Source: Thermococcus sp. (GTDB lineage: Archaea; Methanobacteriota_B; Thermococci; Thermococcales; Thermococcaceae). From it: a stretch of DNA of 64,000 bases. Shown here piece after piece: positions 46,158 through 56,129 of the stretch (position 1 is its first letter; every line of letters begins with the position of its first letter). The DNA lies in the NCBI GenBank assembly GCA_027075325.1, contig JALTBN010000051.1:125558-189557 (forward strand). The letters run 5' to 3'. The notes beneath the pieces are model-generated. The model was not told where the DNA came from. It did not search any database and worked only from the letters and a program-made list of their open reading frames with translations. A program made the translations under genes and the position numbers.

Positions 46158-47048
46158 ATGCGCGGTGTTATAGTTCCCCTAGTTACCCCGTTCAACGAGG
46201 ACTACTCCATAGATGTCCCGGCGCTTGAGGAGCACGTTGAGTACCTCCAGAAGGCCGGCGTCCACGGGATATTCATCAACGCGACAACTGGAGAGTTCAC
46301 GAGCCTGAACACCGAGGAGATGAAGTTTCTCGCGGAGAAGGGGCGTGAACTGGTCACTTCAGCCTTCTACCTCGTGGGAACGGCATCTTCAAACACCTTC
46401 GAGGTGATCGAACTCACCAGATACGCCGGGGACATCGGCGCGGACTACGCGGTCATAGCACCGCCCTACTACTGCCCACTGGGCGAAGAGGCGCTCCTCA
46501 AGCACTACTCAATGGTGGCTGAGAAAGCGGATATTCCCATTATACTCTACAACATCCCCTCATGCGCCAACCCCCTGAGCGTCCCCCTGATCAGGCGCCT
46601 AGCCCTTGAGTACTCCAACATCGTGGGGGTGAAGGAGACGATAGACAGCGTAAACCACGTCAGGGACGTCATCCTCGAAGTCAAAGGCGAGAGAAAGGAC
46701 TTTAAGGTTTTTACAGGCCTCGACCAGCACTTCCTCAACACGCTCGTCCTCGGCGGTGACGGCGGCATAATGGCCTGCGCCAACTTCGCCCCGGAGCTCC
46801 ACCTCGCGGTGTGGAAGGCCTTTCAGGAGAAGCGCTTCGAGGACGCCTTTGAGGGCGCGCGCAGGCTGGCGAAGCTCTCAAAGATTTACGATCTCGCTTC
46901 GTCCTTCGGCTCGGCGATAAAGCTCGCCATGTCAGTCAGGGGATTCTCGATAAAACCCGTCCTGAGGCCGCCCTACGTCATGGACGGCGAGGAAGTGAGG
47001 GATAAGATTAAGGAGCTCCTTGAGGAACTCTTTTCGGGGAGGTACTAA
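46158..47048 (+). CDS. DapA/KDG-aldolase family lyase
   Basis: 296 residues, a TIM-barrel class I aldolase. ITPFNEDYSID-type start (VPLVTPFNED), NATTGEFTSL, YNIPSCANPL (active Tyr) and VGVKETIDS (Schiff-base Lys) are in place. The family includes dihydrodipicolinate synthase, 2-keto-3-deoxygluconate aldolase and N-acetylneuraminate lyase. The usual GTTGE is ATTGE here, so the substrate is uncertain. GGTGAT before ATG 46158. The upstream operator array suggests substrate-linked control. Confidence 0.87.
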   Translation: MRGVIVPLVTPFNEDYSIDVPALEEHVEYLQKAGVHGIFINATTGEFTSLNTEEMKFLAEKGRELVTSAFYLVGTASSNTFEVIELTRYAGDIGADYAVIAPPYYCPLGEEALLKHYSMVAEKADIPIILYNIPSCANPLSVPLIRRLALEYSNIVGVKETIDSVNHVRDVILEVKGERKDFKVFTGLDQHFLNTLVLGGDGGIMACANFAPELHLAVWKAFQEKRFEDAFEGARRLAKLSKIYDLASSFGSAIKLAMSVRGFSIKPVLRPPYVMDGEEVRDKIKELLEELFSGRY

Positions 47049-47100
47049 GGCTGTCGAAAACTACAAATACCTCCTCTCCCAATTTCCCTCCGGTGAGAGA

Positions 47101-47319
47101 ATGGAGCGTGCAGATAGGGTGAGTGTTGAGTACATAGTTAACGAGCTTGAACGCCTTAAGGTTGAGATACAGCGTTTGGAGGCCCTTTTGGTTCCCCTTG
47201 TTAAGAGTGAGCTCTCAGAGAAGGAACTTGATGAGATTGAAAGGGAAGCCCGGGAATTCAACGATGAAGACTGGGTCGATGCCGACGATCTCGATTCTAT
47301 CCTGGAGGACGGGGAATGA
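47101..47319 (+). CDS. RelB-like antitoxin
   Basis: 72 residues with an N-terminal helical, Leu-rich region (IVNELERLKVEIQRLEALL, coiled-coil-like) and a very acidic C-terminus (EDWVDADDLDSILEDGE) suited to wrapping a basic toxin. GGTGAGAGA precedes ATG 47101. It overlaps the toxin gene by four bases. Confidence 0.8.
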   Translation: MERADRVSVEYIVNELERLKVEIQRLEALLVPLVKSELSEKELDEIEREAREFNDEDWVDADDLDSILEDGE

Positions 47320-47588
47320 CGTTCGAGGTTAAGATCAAAAGGGAAGTCGTCAAGGCCCTTAAGTCCCTTTCAAAGTCCCACCGCCGAAAGTTTCTGGAGC
47401 TTAAGGATACCCTGAGGTACGAAGCTGTTCCCAGAGACAGGTTTGATATAGTCAAGCTGAGGGGCTCTGGGGATTTAGATATCTATAGGGTCAGACTGGG
47501 TGAGTATCGGGTCATATACTCTGTGAATTGGAGTGAGAAGCGGGTTCTGATACATCGACTGAAGAAAAGAGAAGACGCTTACAAATGA
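47316..47588 (+). CDS. RelE/ParE-family toxin
   Basis: 90 residues, basic. The pattern VKIKREVVKALKSLSKSHRRKF, KLRGSGDLDIYRVRLGEYRVIYSV and a C-terminal HRLKKREDAYK matches RelE ribosome-dependent mRNA interferases. The Arg pair and terminal Tyr are kept. It is the third toxin pair in the window. Confidence 0.88.
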   Translation: MTFEVKIKREVVKALKSLSKSHRRKFLELKDTLRYEAVPRDRFDIVKLRGSGDLDIYRVRLGEYRVIYSVNWSEKRVLIHRLKKREDAYK

Positions 47589-47599
47589 AATCGAGAGGG

Positions 47600-48847
47600 T
47601 TACCTTATCTTATACCTCAGGAAGGCGGCGATTCCTCCGAAGGCCTTGTAGAACTGCTGGCCTTCTTCTGTGTCGAGAGAAATGACCTCGACGTTTGAAC
47701 CTGCCTCTTCCGCCATCTTTATGAGCTCCTCCGCGACGTCCCACTTGTCGAAGCTGATGTTCTGGCTGCCACACTTCGGGCAGTGGGTGAGCTTCTTCCT
47801 GTAGATGTGGAACTCCTGCTCACTCATCGTTTTTGTTTCTTCCCAGCCGCAGTTGTTGCACTTCGCCCTGACGCGCACCCTGTCGTAGCCCTCGCTGATG
47901 AGGAGTGTGTCCACAGCTCCAAGCTCGAGTGCCTGCCTTACCTCCTTCTCGCCGTAGGTTATCATTCCCGTGTCCTTGACGAGGTGTCTGAAAAAGTCCT
48001 GGATGAGGTGGCGCTCCTTGATGGCCTCGTGATCTTTGAGGATGTCGCTGGCCTTCTCGACGAGCTCTTTGAGGCCGTACTCGCCGCTGTAGCTTATGTC
48101 GACGACACCTATTATCTTCTTCTGGAGCTCGTGATGGAGATAGCCCTTCTCAACGAATTCCTCCTTCGTCGGGCCGGGACCGCCTATTATGATGCCCCTG
48201 AGTTCTCCCTTCTCAAGGAGGGGGAGAAAGGCGTTGTTAGCATGCTCAGCTATGCGCTTCATGAACTCGTGAGTTTCCTGCTCACGGATGCGCTCGTAAC
48301 GTCTCGCCGACTGACCACCGGCGCGGGTCTTCCCCGGAACAGTTGAGTGGAGGTCATCTATGAGTTCTATCCTCTTTCCTCTGAGGAGGCCTATGGTGGC
48401 GTCGTTCTTCTCGACCGTTATGAGACCGTAGGCGTCTTTAACGCGGAGCATCTCCTCCAGGGGCTCGGTGACGAAGGTCTGGTCACATCGATAGAGCCTC
48501 ACCTTCAGGGGTTCCGGTGGAACTATAGCCCAGAGCCTGATGTCGCTCACACCTTCCTGCTCGCTGACGTTTCCGACGAAGAGGGCCAGGCCGTTTTCAG
48601 GCGTCTGCTTGTAGAGCTTGAGATGCTGCATTGCCCTCTCCAGTGCACCGAGGACGTTCTTTCGTGTTGATTTACTCTTGATGTTCTGGGCCGTTCCGTA
48701 CTCCTCTCGCAACTGCTGCATAACCTTGTTAATATCATAACCATCGGGAACGTAGAGCGAGACCAGTTCAGTGGCTCGACCTCGATAACTCTTCAGCTCC
48801 TCGACCTTTTTCTTGAGCTCATACATTTCCGCGGACTTGTGAGACAT
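47600..48847 (-). CDS. prf1: Peptide chain release factor aRF1
   Basis: 415 residues. The NIKS motif ([12 protein letters not shown]) reads all three stop codons, the GGQ motif ([12 protein letters not shown]) triggers peptide release, and the C-terminal domain has a zinc knuckle ([15 protein letters not shown]). GGGGGTGAT then four bases set ATG 48847; the GTG at 48856 is inside the ribosome-binding site. Convergent with the RelBE pair. Confidence 0.97.
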   Translation of the reverse strand: MSHKSAEMYELKKKVEELKSYRGRATELVSLYVPDGYDINKVMQQLREEYGTAQNIKSKSTRKNVLGALERAMQHLKLYKQTPENGLALFVGNVSEQEGVSDIRLWAIVPPEPLKVRLYRCDQTFVTEPLEEMLRVKDAYGLITVEKNDATIGLLRGKRIELIDDLHSTVPGKTRAGGQSARRYERIREQETHEFMKRIAEHANNAFLPLLEKGELRGIIIGGPGPTKEEFVEKGYLHHELQKKIIGVVDISYSGEYGLKELVEKASDILKDHEAIKERHLIQDFFRHLVKDTGMITYGEKEVRQALELGAVDTLLISEGYDRVRVRAKCNNCGWEETKTMSEQEFHIYRKKLTHCPKCGSQNISFDKWDVAEELIKMAEEAGSNVEVISLDTEEGQQFYKAFGGIAAFLRYKIR

Positions 48848-48937
48848 GAGAATCACCCCCTGTTACTCTCGCCGAAAATGGCACGAAATGGGAATTTATA
48901 AACCTTTGGAGAAAAGGGAAGAGAAAGGAGAGGGGGA

Positions 48938-49153
48938 TTAAACGTAATCATCAATGGTCTTTGCCCTTACCATTATACTGGCTTTTTCGCGGCCATAGAA
49001 CACTTCAACAAGGCCGTCGGACTCAAGCTTCTTCAGGGTTGAGAGAAGTGCCGGCATGGGGGTTTCGAGTTCTGAGCTCAGGTGCTGAAGGGCTACGGCC
49101 CGCTTTTTGGTTGCCAGAACCTTATACACCATGTCCTTTCTCCTGCCAAGCAT
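48938..49153 (-). CDS. Small winged-helix DNA-binding protein
   Basis: 71 residues. The region VYKVLATKKRAVALQHLSSE followed by LLSTLKKLESDGLVEVFYGR fits a winged helix-turn-helix with wing. It may act as a transcription factor; the target is unknown. GGTGTTT lies five bases before ATG 49153. A shorter start at ATG 49132 is possible. Confidence 0.7.
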   Translation of the reverse strand: MLGRRKDMVYKVLATKKRAVALQHLSSELETPMPALLSTLKKLESDGLVEVFYGREKASIMVRAKTIDDYV

Positions 49154-49263
49154 CAGGGAAACACCACTGTAATCTACGCCTCAACATAAATAAACTTTGC
49201 TGGACAAAACTTGGCAGTGTGACGACCGTAAGATTTTATAAAGGTTTCTGAGAACGGCACCAG

Positions 49264-50523
49264 ATGACGGCTAGAACTAGAATTGAACGGCTGGACGAGG
49301 ATGGGCTTGGAACGGCTTCCTTAGGAAAGAGGGAGGTTAGAGTACCTTTTACGGCTCCTGGCGACATTGTGAAAGTGGATAAAACACGAAAGAAGAAGAG
49401 AAAGCTCCTGGCAACAGAGTTTGAAATTCTGAAGTACTCTGAGCTGAGAACGGAGCCCAAATGTCCTTATTTCGGTCACTGCGGGGGCTGCCTGCTCCAG
49501 CACCTCCCCTACCGGGATCAGATTCATTTCAAAGAGGCAAAACTCAATTCTATCTTGGGCATAGATGTTGAAGTTGTTCCATCTTCAAAGATTTTTGGAC
49601 ATAGAAATCGCATAGATATTGTCATTTCGACAAAGGGCATTGGCTTTAGGAGATACGGAACATGGTGGGATGTGGTTGATATAGAGGAGTGTCCGGTCTT
49701 TGGACCGTCCTCCAGGAGGGTTTTAAGCTCGGTTAGGGAGTTCATAAACGAGGAGAAGCTCACGCTGTATGAGATAGGAAAGAACACGGGCTTTTTGAGA
49801 TACGTTGTAGTAAGAGAGGGTAAATTCACCGGCGATCTCATGGTGAACCTCGTGACGTCCCAGGGAGATCTCCCCAGCAGCTTTCCGGGGTACTTTGAAT
49901 ACGCGGACTCACTCTACTGGAGCGTCAACAGGACTCAGAGTGATGTCTCCTACGGGGACGTTGAGATGTTCTGGGGAAGGGAGTATATAACGGAGGAGCT
50001 CAACGGCGTGAAATACCTGATCCATCCGAACAGCTTCTTCCAGACCAACAGTTACCAGGCGGTCAACCTGCTCAAGGAGGTCGCGGCCCTGGTGGACGGG
50101 GGAAAGGTTCTTGACCTGTACTCAGGAGTGGGAACCTTCGGGATATACGTGGGCAGGGAAGGTGCATCCGTTGAAGGCATCGAGATGAATCCATTCGCCG
50201 TCGAGATGGCGCGGAAGAACGCCGAACTCAACGGTGTTGACGCGAAGTTTGAAGTTGGAGAGGACAGGGACGTGAGGAATCTATCCAGCTACGATACAGT
50301 AATAGTGGATCCCCCGCGGGCCGGTCTCCACTTACGGCTGCGGAGGCGGCTCATCCACGACGGACCCGAAAATCTTATTTACGTCTCCTGTAATCCGAAG
50401 ACACTCGCGAACGATTTGAAAGAGCTTAGGGAGAGGTACCGTGTCGAGAAAGTGCGTGGTTTCGACATGTTCCCACACACGCCCCACGTTGAAGTGGTGG
50501 TTCATCTAAGGCGCATGGAATAA
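49264..50523 (+). CDS. RumA/TrmA-type RNA (uracil-C5)-methyltransferase
   Basis: 419 residues. An N-terminal TRAM-like domain, the [4Fe-4S] motif CPYFGHCGGCLLQ, then a methyltransferase core with VLDLYSGVGTFGIYV, DPPRAG and catalytic Cys in YVSCNPKTLANDL. In Pyrococcus abyssi one such protein methylates tRNA U54 and a paralogue methylates 23S rRNA; which of these this is cannot be decided. TATA GATTTTATAAAGG near 49231, giving an almost leaderless mRNA. Confidence 0.9.
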   Translation: MTARTRIERLDEDGLGTASLGKREVRVPFTAPGDIVKVDKTRKKKRKLLATEFEILKYSELRTEPKCPYFGHCGGCLLQHLPYRDQIHFKEAKLNSILGIDVEVVPSSKIFGHRNRIDIVISTKGIGFRRYGTWWDVVDIEECPVFGPSSRRVLSSVREFINEEKLTLYEIGKNTGFLRYVVVREGKFTGDLMVNLVTSQGDLPSSFPGYFEYADSLYWSVNRTQSDVSYGDVEMFWGREYITEELNGVKYLIHPNSFFQTNSYQAVNLLKEVAALVDGGKVLDLYSGVGTFGIYVGREGASVEGIEMNPFAVEMARKNAELNGVDAKFEVGEDRDVRNLSSYDTVIVDPPRAGLHLRLRRRLIHDGPENLIYVSCNPKTLANDLKELRERYRVEKVRGFDMFPHTPHVEVVVHLRRME

Positions 50524-50598
50524 GATGCTGAAAAAGAACCATTAAGTTAATATAGTGTAACACCGTAGTTTGAAATCAGATAGATGGAGGTGAGGAAT

Positions 50599-51024
50599 TT
50601 GCTTGATGAGAGGGACAAGGTAATAATCGATATGCTAACAAAGGACGCCAGAACTCCTTTCACCGAGATAGCGAAAGTACTCGGCATCAGCGAGACTGCC
50701 GTCAGGAAGCGGGTGAAGGCCCTTGAAGAGGCGGGGGTTATAAAGCAGTACACGGTCGTCATAGACCCTTCAAGGCTTGGCTACAACCTGGTCAGCCTAA
50801 CGGGAGTTGATACCCTTCCAGAGAAGATATTTGAGGTCGCAGAGAAACTCAAAGAGTTCGAGTTCGTGAGGAACCTCTACCTGACGAGCGGGGACCACAT
50901 GATAATGACGGAGATATGGGCCAAGAACGGGGAGGACCTCTCCGACATAATATCCAACAAAATAGGCAAGATACCCGGCGTTACAAAAGTCTGCCCCGCC
51001 ATAATTCTGGAGAGGCTCAAGTGA
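50599..51024 (+). CDS. lrpA: LrpA, Lrp/AsnC-family transcription regulator
   Basis: 141 residues: N-terminal helix-turn-helix ([21 protein letters not shown]) and C-terminal RAM/effector domain (VTGVD-type [22 protein letters not shown]). It is very close to P. furiosus LrpA, which represses its own promoter. An ATG at 50584 would add five residues, but GGAGGTGA (50587-50594) is placed five bases before TTG 50599, giving the same 141-aa length as the Pyrococcus protein. TATA region GTTAATATAG near 50546. Confidence 0.9.
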   Translation: MLDERDKVIIDMLTKDARTPFTEIAKVLGISETAVRKRVKALEEAGVIKQYTVVIDPSRLGYNLVSLTGVDTLPEKIFEVAEKLKEFEFVRNLYLTSGDHMIMTEIWAKNGEDLSDIISNKIGKIPGVTKVCPAIILERLK

Positions 51025-51033
51025 GCCTCAAAC

Positions 51034-51672
51034 TCAGTTTTTATCCAATTTTAACAAATCTTTGCAGGTTATCTCACTTAGTCTCCCATCCACGAGTTCG
51101 TAAGTCCTATCGCAGAGGGGGCACATTACCTCCGGGAGATGCGTGACTATGAGCATGGTCTTTCCCGTCTCTTTCATCCGGGATAAAAGCTTCAAAACCG
51201 CGTTTCTGGAGTCATAGTCGAGAGAAACTAGCGGTTCGTCCAGTATAAGCAGCTCCGGATCCCCGATCAGGGCACACAGCAGTTCAGCCTTCTTCGCGTT
51301 GCCGTGGGACAGGTCCATGACCCTCCTGTCCATCTCACCGGTCACCCCAAGGAGCTTCACCAGCTCATCCATTTCATCCCCCACATCAACTCCCATGAGT
51401 GCGCTGAAAAGGTTCAAGTTTTCCCTGACAGTGAGACGGGGATAGAGGGTCGGGGTCTGGGAGAGGAAACCCACCCGCTTTGCTTTCACATCTATCATTC
51501 CCTCGTACGATGTCGTGCCTGTTATGGCGTTCAAAAGGGTGGTCTTACCTGCTCCGTTCCTCCCGAGGATGCATATGGTCTCACCCCGTCTTAGTATGAG
51601 GTTCACCCCCCTCAAAACTTCTTTGTCTCCGTAGGACTTCCGGAGGTTCTCAACCTTCAGGACGCTCTCCAT
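51034..51672 (-). CDS. ABC transporter ATP-binding protein
   Basis: 212 residues with Walker A GRNGAGKTTL, a Q-loop (GFLSQTPTLYP), signature LSHGNAKKAEL (a variant of LSGGQ), Walker B LLILDEPLVSLD and H-loop TH. The diverged signature and short length are typical of ABC-2-type exporters. It follows and overlaps the permease gene by 16 bases. Substrate unknown. Confidence 0.9.
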   Translation of the reverse strand: MESVLKVENLRKSYGDKEVLRGVNLILRRGETICILGRNGAGKTTLLNAITGTTSYEGMIDVKAKRVGFLSQTPTLYPRLTVRENLNLFSALMGVDVGDEMDELVKLLGVTGEMDRRVMDLSHGNAKKAELLCALIGDPELLILDEPLVSLDYDSRNAVLKLLSRMKETGKTMLIVTHLPEVMCPLCDRTYELVDGRLSEITCKDLLKLDKN

Positions 51673-52703
51673 TCCCTTATCCTCCTGTAGAGTGCAAAGT
51701 CGATGACAGCCAGAAGCAAACTGCTCAGGAGAAGAATCACCATGTAATCAGTGAAAAGGTCGATAGATACATCCCGGTACATAAACGCCCTGAGCAGAAC
51801 ACCAGAATAATAGGTGGGGGTGACGAGAGCGAGTTTCTGAAGGGAGGGTGGGAAAAAGCCCACAGGATAGAAGAAGCCGGAGACGAACACCAAAAAACCC
51901 GCCAGCATCTGGAGAAAGCTCTTGGCATGCCTCTGGAACCGGAAGAGGAGAACCGTTCCCAAACCAATGAGAGAAAGGTAGAGCGTCGACAACACGAGTA
52001 CGGCAACGGCTCCCCAGCTGAATCCAACACTGGCACCGGTGAGCACGTAAATCAGCTTGGTTAGAACCGCCTGGAGGAGCATTACAAGAATCGCAACGGT
52101 TATCCGGACTGTGAAATTCAGGGGGAGCGACGAGAAAGCCCTGAGCCTGGGCAAGGCAGCCCTCTCCTCAAGGGTGTTGTCTGAAACCACCTCAAACCCA
52201 ACGATCATTGCCAGAACGAGGAGAACCCCAGGGAAAAAGAACTCCGGGAGGGAAGCGTGGTCATTGACCGGATGTTTTTCTATCTCCGTCCCTCCCAATC
52301 GGACCTGGAGAAGCTCAAGTAGGTCTGAGGAGACAGAGGCAACGGGGGTCATCGAGTCGTCATAGTAGACAACGTAGCGGGCGTTCGTAAAACTCTCGTA
52401 GCTCTTTATCTCGATAACAACGTAGTATTCCTCTTTCTGAAGGCCATTAAGCGCCCGTGGGAGGTCGCTGACCAGGTATGGATGGGAAAAAGTAGAGGCT
52501 ATGGCCATTATTTCCTTTACTGTGGATGGCGGAAGTTTCCCGTCGATTACTATCGCCACAGGGGTGTCCCGAGGGATGGCGCTCGTATAGCTCGAAAAGA
52601 CGAGGCCAAAGAATACCGGGAGAATGAGGAGAAGAAAGAGCACCGCAGGCCTTCTGGATATGAGCTTTAGCTCCTTTATCAGGAGGGGGGCGAGCTTTCC
52701 CAC
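51657..52703 (-). CDS. ABC-2 type transporter permease
   Basis: 348 residues: one N-terminal helix (RPAVLFLLLILPVFFGLVF), a ~130-residue external domain (TPVAIVIDGKLPPST...) and five to six C-terminal helices, the ABC-2/YhgE-like layout. GGTGGT and four bases set GTG 52703. The pair probably exports a lipid, peptide or drug, or assembles surface material. Adjacent to a lipoprotein gene upstream that could be part of the same system. Confidence 0.85.
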   Translation of the reverse strand: MGKLAPLLIKELKLISRRPAVLFLLLILPVFFGLVFSSYTSAIPRDTPVAIVIDGKLPPSTVKEIMAIASTFSHPYLVSDLPRALNGLQKEEYYVVIEIKSYESFTNARYVVYYDDSMTPVASVSSDLLELLQVRLGGTEIEKHPVNDHASLPEFFFPGVLLVLAMIVGFEVVSDNTLEERAALPRLRAFSSLPLNFTVRITVAILVMLLQAVLTKLIYVLTGASVGFSWGAVAVLVLSTLYLSLIGLGTVLLFRFQRHAKSFLQMLAGFLVFVSGFFYPVGFFPPSLQKLALVTPTYYSGVLLRAFMYRDVSIDLFTDYMVILLLSSLLLAVIDFALYRRIREWRAS

Positions 52704-52778
52704 GGGCACCACCGCCAGAAAAAATGCAGACTTGCTTAAAAGATTAATTAAAAATAATTAATGAAGATACGAGGGCCC

Positions 52779-53930
52779 TCAGCCCCCGAAGTTCGGTGAG
52801 GTCGTGCTTATCTGGGTCTCCAGCTGGTTTTCGAGTTCGTTCTCTATCTCAGACTGGGCTTCATCGGAAACAACGATGTCATGTGGCATGCTTAACTCGT
52901 CACCGGCCATCTCCATGCTGGCCAGTTCCTCCAGCTGCTTCTCTGTGACGTCCAGTCCTATCGAGACAAAACTTCCATCCTGCTTTACGGATAGTGAGTT
53001 CAGGAGTTCGACCTCGGTCTTTAACGGGGTGACGTTACCGGCCAGCTGGGCCATGGATGTCAGTGTGGTGTTGAGGAGAGTGATGCCGGCTTCTACGTTC
53101 TTGGCTATCATCCCGGCACCGTCCTTATCATCGGCCTCGACAACGACCCGTATGGTGTACTCCTCCGAGCCCACGTTCAGTCTGAGGGCTATGTACTTCA
53201 TATGATCTTCAATTGGCCGGATTAACGCATTTAAATTGCCTTCACCGGGTTTGTTCAAACCCATTCTACCAGCGAAGTATCTCGCGTCGGCAACGGCCAC
53301 CAGGTTGCCTTCACCGGCTTTGCCTACAACGTCGCTGTACTGCCGGGCCCAGTTTCCCTTCCCGTTCCTGAGGTCGATGACCTGCTCAACAACGCTTTTA
53401 GCCCCAAGTATGATGTAACTGGAGGTAAAGGCGACGGCCGAGTTGTCCTCAGGGTGGTAATAGAGTGTTACTCCGCTGTATGTGATCTTCGTCAGGTTAA
53501 TCTCATTTTCCTCCGCATTTTCCTTTATCTTGGACTCGAACTTCTTTGTGTCCACCTTGCCCTCAACATAGAGCGCGATATCGGGAATTGTATCGCCGCT
53601 GGAATCCACATCGTTCACCACGAATATTGCACGCTGAAGCGTCTCGATGTCAATACCCGTCTCGTTCAGAACTTCCTCCCTAAACTGGAGGTACTTTTTG
53701 TAGAGCGTCAGATTTTCGAGAACATCCTGGACGGCCTTCTCCTTTACTGTCGAGACGTCAAAAACCGCGGCCGCAACTGCGTTTGCAGGAACGAGCTCAA
53801 GCCAGTTCTTCTCACTAGAGCCCGAGCCGCCAACACAACCGCTGGCCGTTGAAGCTGCCGCCACAACGGCAACTATCATCATTAGAGTGAGAAAGCTCGG
53901 AATAACCCCTCTCCCACTGTATCCAACCAT
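52779..53930 (-). CDS. Exported lipoprotein of unknown function
   Basis: 383 residues. Signal peptide with lipobox ASGC (Cys32), then a soluble domain starting LVPANAVAAAVFDVSTV. Repeated patterns (AIFVVNDVDSSGDTIPDIALYVEG, YIILGAKSVVEQVIDLR, LVAVADARYFAG) resemble DUF3352-like proteins, but this is a weak match. GAGGTG seven bases before ATG 53930 favours this start. It probably sits on the outer membrane face. Its own TATA lies in the divergent gap with the HPS-PHI gene. Confidence 0.75.
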   Translation of the reverse strand: MVGYSGRGVIPSFLTLMMIVAVVAAASTASGCVGGSGSSEKNWLELVPANAVAAAVFDVSTVKEKAVQDVLENLTLYKKYLQFREEVLNETGIDIETLQRAIFVVNDVDSSGDTIPDIALYVEGKVDTKKFESKIKENAEENEINLTKITYSGVTLYYHPEDNSAVAFTSSYIILGAKSVVEQVIDLRNGKGNWARQYSDVVGKAGEGNLVAVADARYFAGRMGLNKPGEGNLNALIRPIEDHMKYIALRLNVGSEEYTIRVVVEADDKDGAGMIAKNVEAGITLLNTTLTSMAQLAGNVTPLKTEVELLNSLSVKQDGSFVSIGLDVTEKQLEELASMEMAGDELSMPHDIVVSDEAQSEIENELENQLETQISTTSPNFGG

Positions 53931-54087
53931 ACGCAAACACCTCAGATTCAAGTTTAATAGTCATTATATTAAAGACTTTTGGTTGTTTAAGTGGAACAAG
54001 CATAACATACAAATGTCAAATCTGAGTGCCAAAGCTTTAAAAGCAGGCAGGGAGAGGTTCAACTGAAAAATCCTCGGAGGCTGGAGG

Positions 54088-55308
54088 ATGATACTTCAGG
54101 TTGCACTCGATTTAACCGACATAGAACAGGCCATTTCTATAGCGGAGAAGGCCGCCCGCGGTGGCGCTCACTGGCTTGAAGTTGGAACGCCCCTCATAAA
54201 GAAAGAGGGAATGCGCGCGGTGGAACTCCTCAAGAGGCGCTTCCCTGACAGAAAAATCGTTGCCGATTTAAAGACCATGGACACAGGAGCCCTCGAAGTG
54301 GAGATAGCAGCAAGACACGGGGCCGATGTCGTTTCCATTCTGGGGGTTGCCGACGATAAGACGATAAAGGACGCTGTTGAGGTGGCCAAGCGCTACGGAG
54401 TAAAGGTAATGGTTGACCTCATTGGAGTAAAGGACAAAGTGAAGAGGGCTAAGGAAATAGAGGCAATGGGGGTTCACTACATTCTCGTTCACACCGGGAT
54501 AGACGAGCAGGTTCAAGGAAAGAGCCCCCTTGAAGACCTGGAAAAGGTCATCGGCGCGGTTAAGATACCGGTTGCAGTGGCGGGGGGACTCAACCTGAAA
54601 ACCATTCCCAGGGTCATAGAGCTCGGTGCAACGATAGTTATCGTTGGTGGTGCCATAACAAAGGCGAAGGACCCCGAAAAGGTCACCAGACAGATAATCG
54701 ACCTGTTCTGGGGTGAGTACATGGAAACCATCAGGAAGGCCATGAAGGACATAGCGGAACACATTTCCGGCGTCTCCGACTCCCTCAAGCTTGAGCAGGT
54801 TCGCGGATTCGTTGATGCTATGATAGGCGCCAACAAGATATTCATCTACGGCGCCGGAAGAAGCGGTCTGGTGGGCAAAGCCTTTGCCATGCGCCTTATG
54901 CACCTCGACTTCAACGTCTACGTCGTTGGCGAAACCATAACCCCCGCATTCGAACCGGGCGACCTGCTCATAGCCATCAGCGGCTCCGGCGAGACCCAGA
55001 GCATAGTCGACGCCGCCAAGATAGCCAGGGAACAGGGCGGAAAGGTGGCCGCAATAACCTCCTACTCAAGTTCCACCCTCGGAAAACTCGCCGACGTGGT
55101 CGTTGAGATACCGGGAAGGACAAAGGAGGATGTCCCAACCGATTACATAGCGAGGCAGATGCTCACCCAGTACAAGTGGATAGCCCCCATGGGAACGCTC
55201 TTCGAGGACTCGACCATGGTGTTCCTCGATGGCGTGATAGCCCTTCTCATGGCCACATTCCAGAAGACAGAAAAGGACATGAAAAGAAAGCACGCTACTC
55301 TGGAATGA
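54088..55308 (+). CDS. Fused 3-hexulose-6-phosphate synthase / 6-phospho-3-hexuloisomerase
   Basis: 406 residues. Residues 1-210 are the HPS barrel (LQVALDLTDIEQA, VADLKTMDTG, VAVAGGLNLKT); residues 215-406 are the SIS-domain PHI (FIYGAGRSGLVGKAFAMRL, AISGSGETQSIVDAAK). In Thermococcales the fusion runs backwards: fructose 6-phosphate to ribulose 5-phosphate plus formaldehyde, replacing the missing pentose phosphate pathway. GGAGG lies just before ATG 54088 and the TATA box is CTTTAAAAGC near 54035. Confidence 0.96.
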   Translation: MILQVALDLTDIEQAISIAEKAARGGAHWLEVGTPLIKKEGMRAVELLKRRFPDRKIVADLKTMDTGALEVEIAARHGADVVSILGVADDKTIKDAVEVAKRYGVKVMVDLIGVKDKVKRAKEIEAMGVHYILVHTGIDEQVQGKSPLEDLEKVIGAVKIPVAVAGGLNLKTIPRVIELGATIVIVGGAITKAKDPEKVTRQIIDLFWGEYMETIRKAMKDIAEHISGVSDSLKLEQVRGFVDAMIGANKIFIYGAGRSGLVGKAFAMRLMHLDFNVYVVGETITPAFEPGDLLIAISGSGETQSIVDAAKIAREQGGKVAAITSYSSSTLGKLADVVVEIPGRTKEDVPTDYIARQMLTQYKWIAPMGTLFEDSTMVFLDGVIALLMATFQKTEKDMKRKHATLE

Positions 55309-55347
55309 TTTTAAACTCCCCCTCCTATTTTTGTCGGGTGAAAGCGG

Positions 55348-56049
55348 ATGCCAGTACTTGTTCTTCTTCGACACGGTGAAAGCCTCTGGAACAGGTTGAA
55401 TCTCTTTACCGGCTGGGTTGACGTTCCCCTCAGCGAGAGGGGAATCCAGGAGGCATTGAGAGCTGGGGAACTCTTGAGGAGATGGCGCTTTGACGTCATC
55501 TTCACTTCCGAGCTCGTAAGGGCCATCCAGACCGCGATGCTGGCGATGGCGGAGAGTGAAAGGGTCCCCGTTATACTCCACAATGGTAAGATGGGGGAGT
55601 GGGGCAGGATACACGGAGAAGATGGAAAGGGATTCATACCCGTAATCAAGAGCTGGCGCCTCAACGAGCGCTACTACGGTGAGCTCCAGGGATGGAACAA
55701 GGATCGCGCAAGAGAGGTCTTTGGGGAGGAGCAGGTTCATCTCTGGAGGAGAAGCTACGATATTGCCCCGCCAGGAGGAGAAAGCCTCAAGGATACCGCG
55801 GAGAGAACGATACCGTTTTTCAAGGGGAGACTCCTGGCAGCACTGGAGGAGGGAAAGAACGTCCTCGTCTCCGCCCACGGAAACAGTCTCAGATCAATGG
55901 TGATGTACATAGAGGGACTCACAAAGGAGGAAATTCTGCGCCTCAACATCCCCACGGGAGTACCGCTGGTTTACGACTACATCAATGGGAAGCTCGTGAG
56001 GAGGGGATACCTAACCGAAAGGGGCTATGAAAAAGATTTGGGTCTGTAA
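55348..56049 (+). CDS. 2,3-bisphosphoglycerate-dependent-type phosphoglycerate mutase
   Basis: 233 residues of the histidine phosphatase superfamily. LLRHGESLWN (phospho-His9), RLNERYYGELQGWNK, SYDIAPPGGESL and LVSAHGNSLRSM give a dPGM-type active site. It interconverts 3- and 2-phosphoglycerate. Thermococcales normally use the unrelated cofactor-independent enzyme, so this may be an additional copy of bacterial origin, or act on another substrate. A short insert (GRIHGEDGKGFIPVIKSW) sits before the RLNER block. Forty bases after HPS-PHI. Confidence 0.82.
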   Translation: MPVLVLLRHGESLWNRLNLFTGWVDVPLSERGIQEALRAGELLRRWRFDVIFTSELVRAIQTAMLAMAESERVPVILHNGKMGEWGRIHGEDGKGFIPVIKSWRLNERYYGELQGWNKDRAREVFGEEQVHLWRRSYDIAPPGGESLKDTAERTIPFFKGRLLAALEEGKNVLVSAHGNSLRSMVMYIEGLTKEEILRLNIPTGVPLVYDYINGKLVRRGYLTERGYEKDLGL

Positions 56050-56129
56050 AAAGGGTTAAACCTCCCACTTTTTTCCCGGTGTGAACACCGCATGAAAGGT
56101 TTTATTAAGAGGGTAACCCACTCTGAAAT

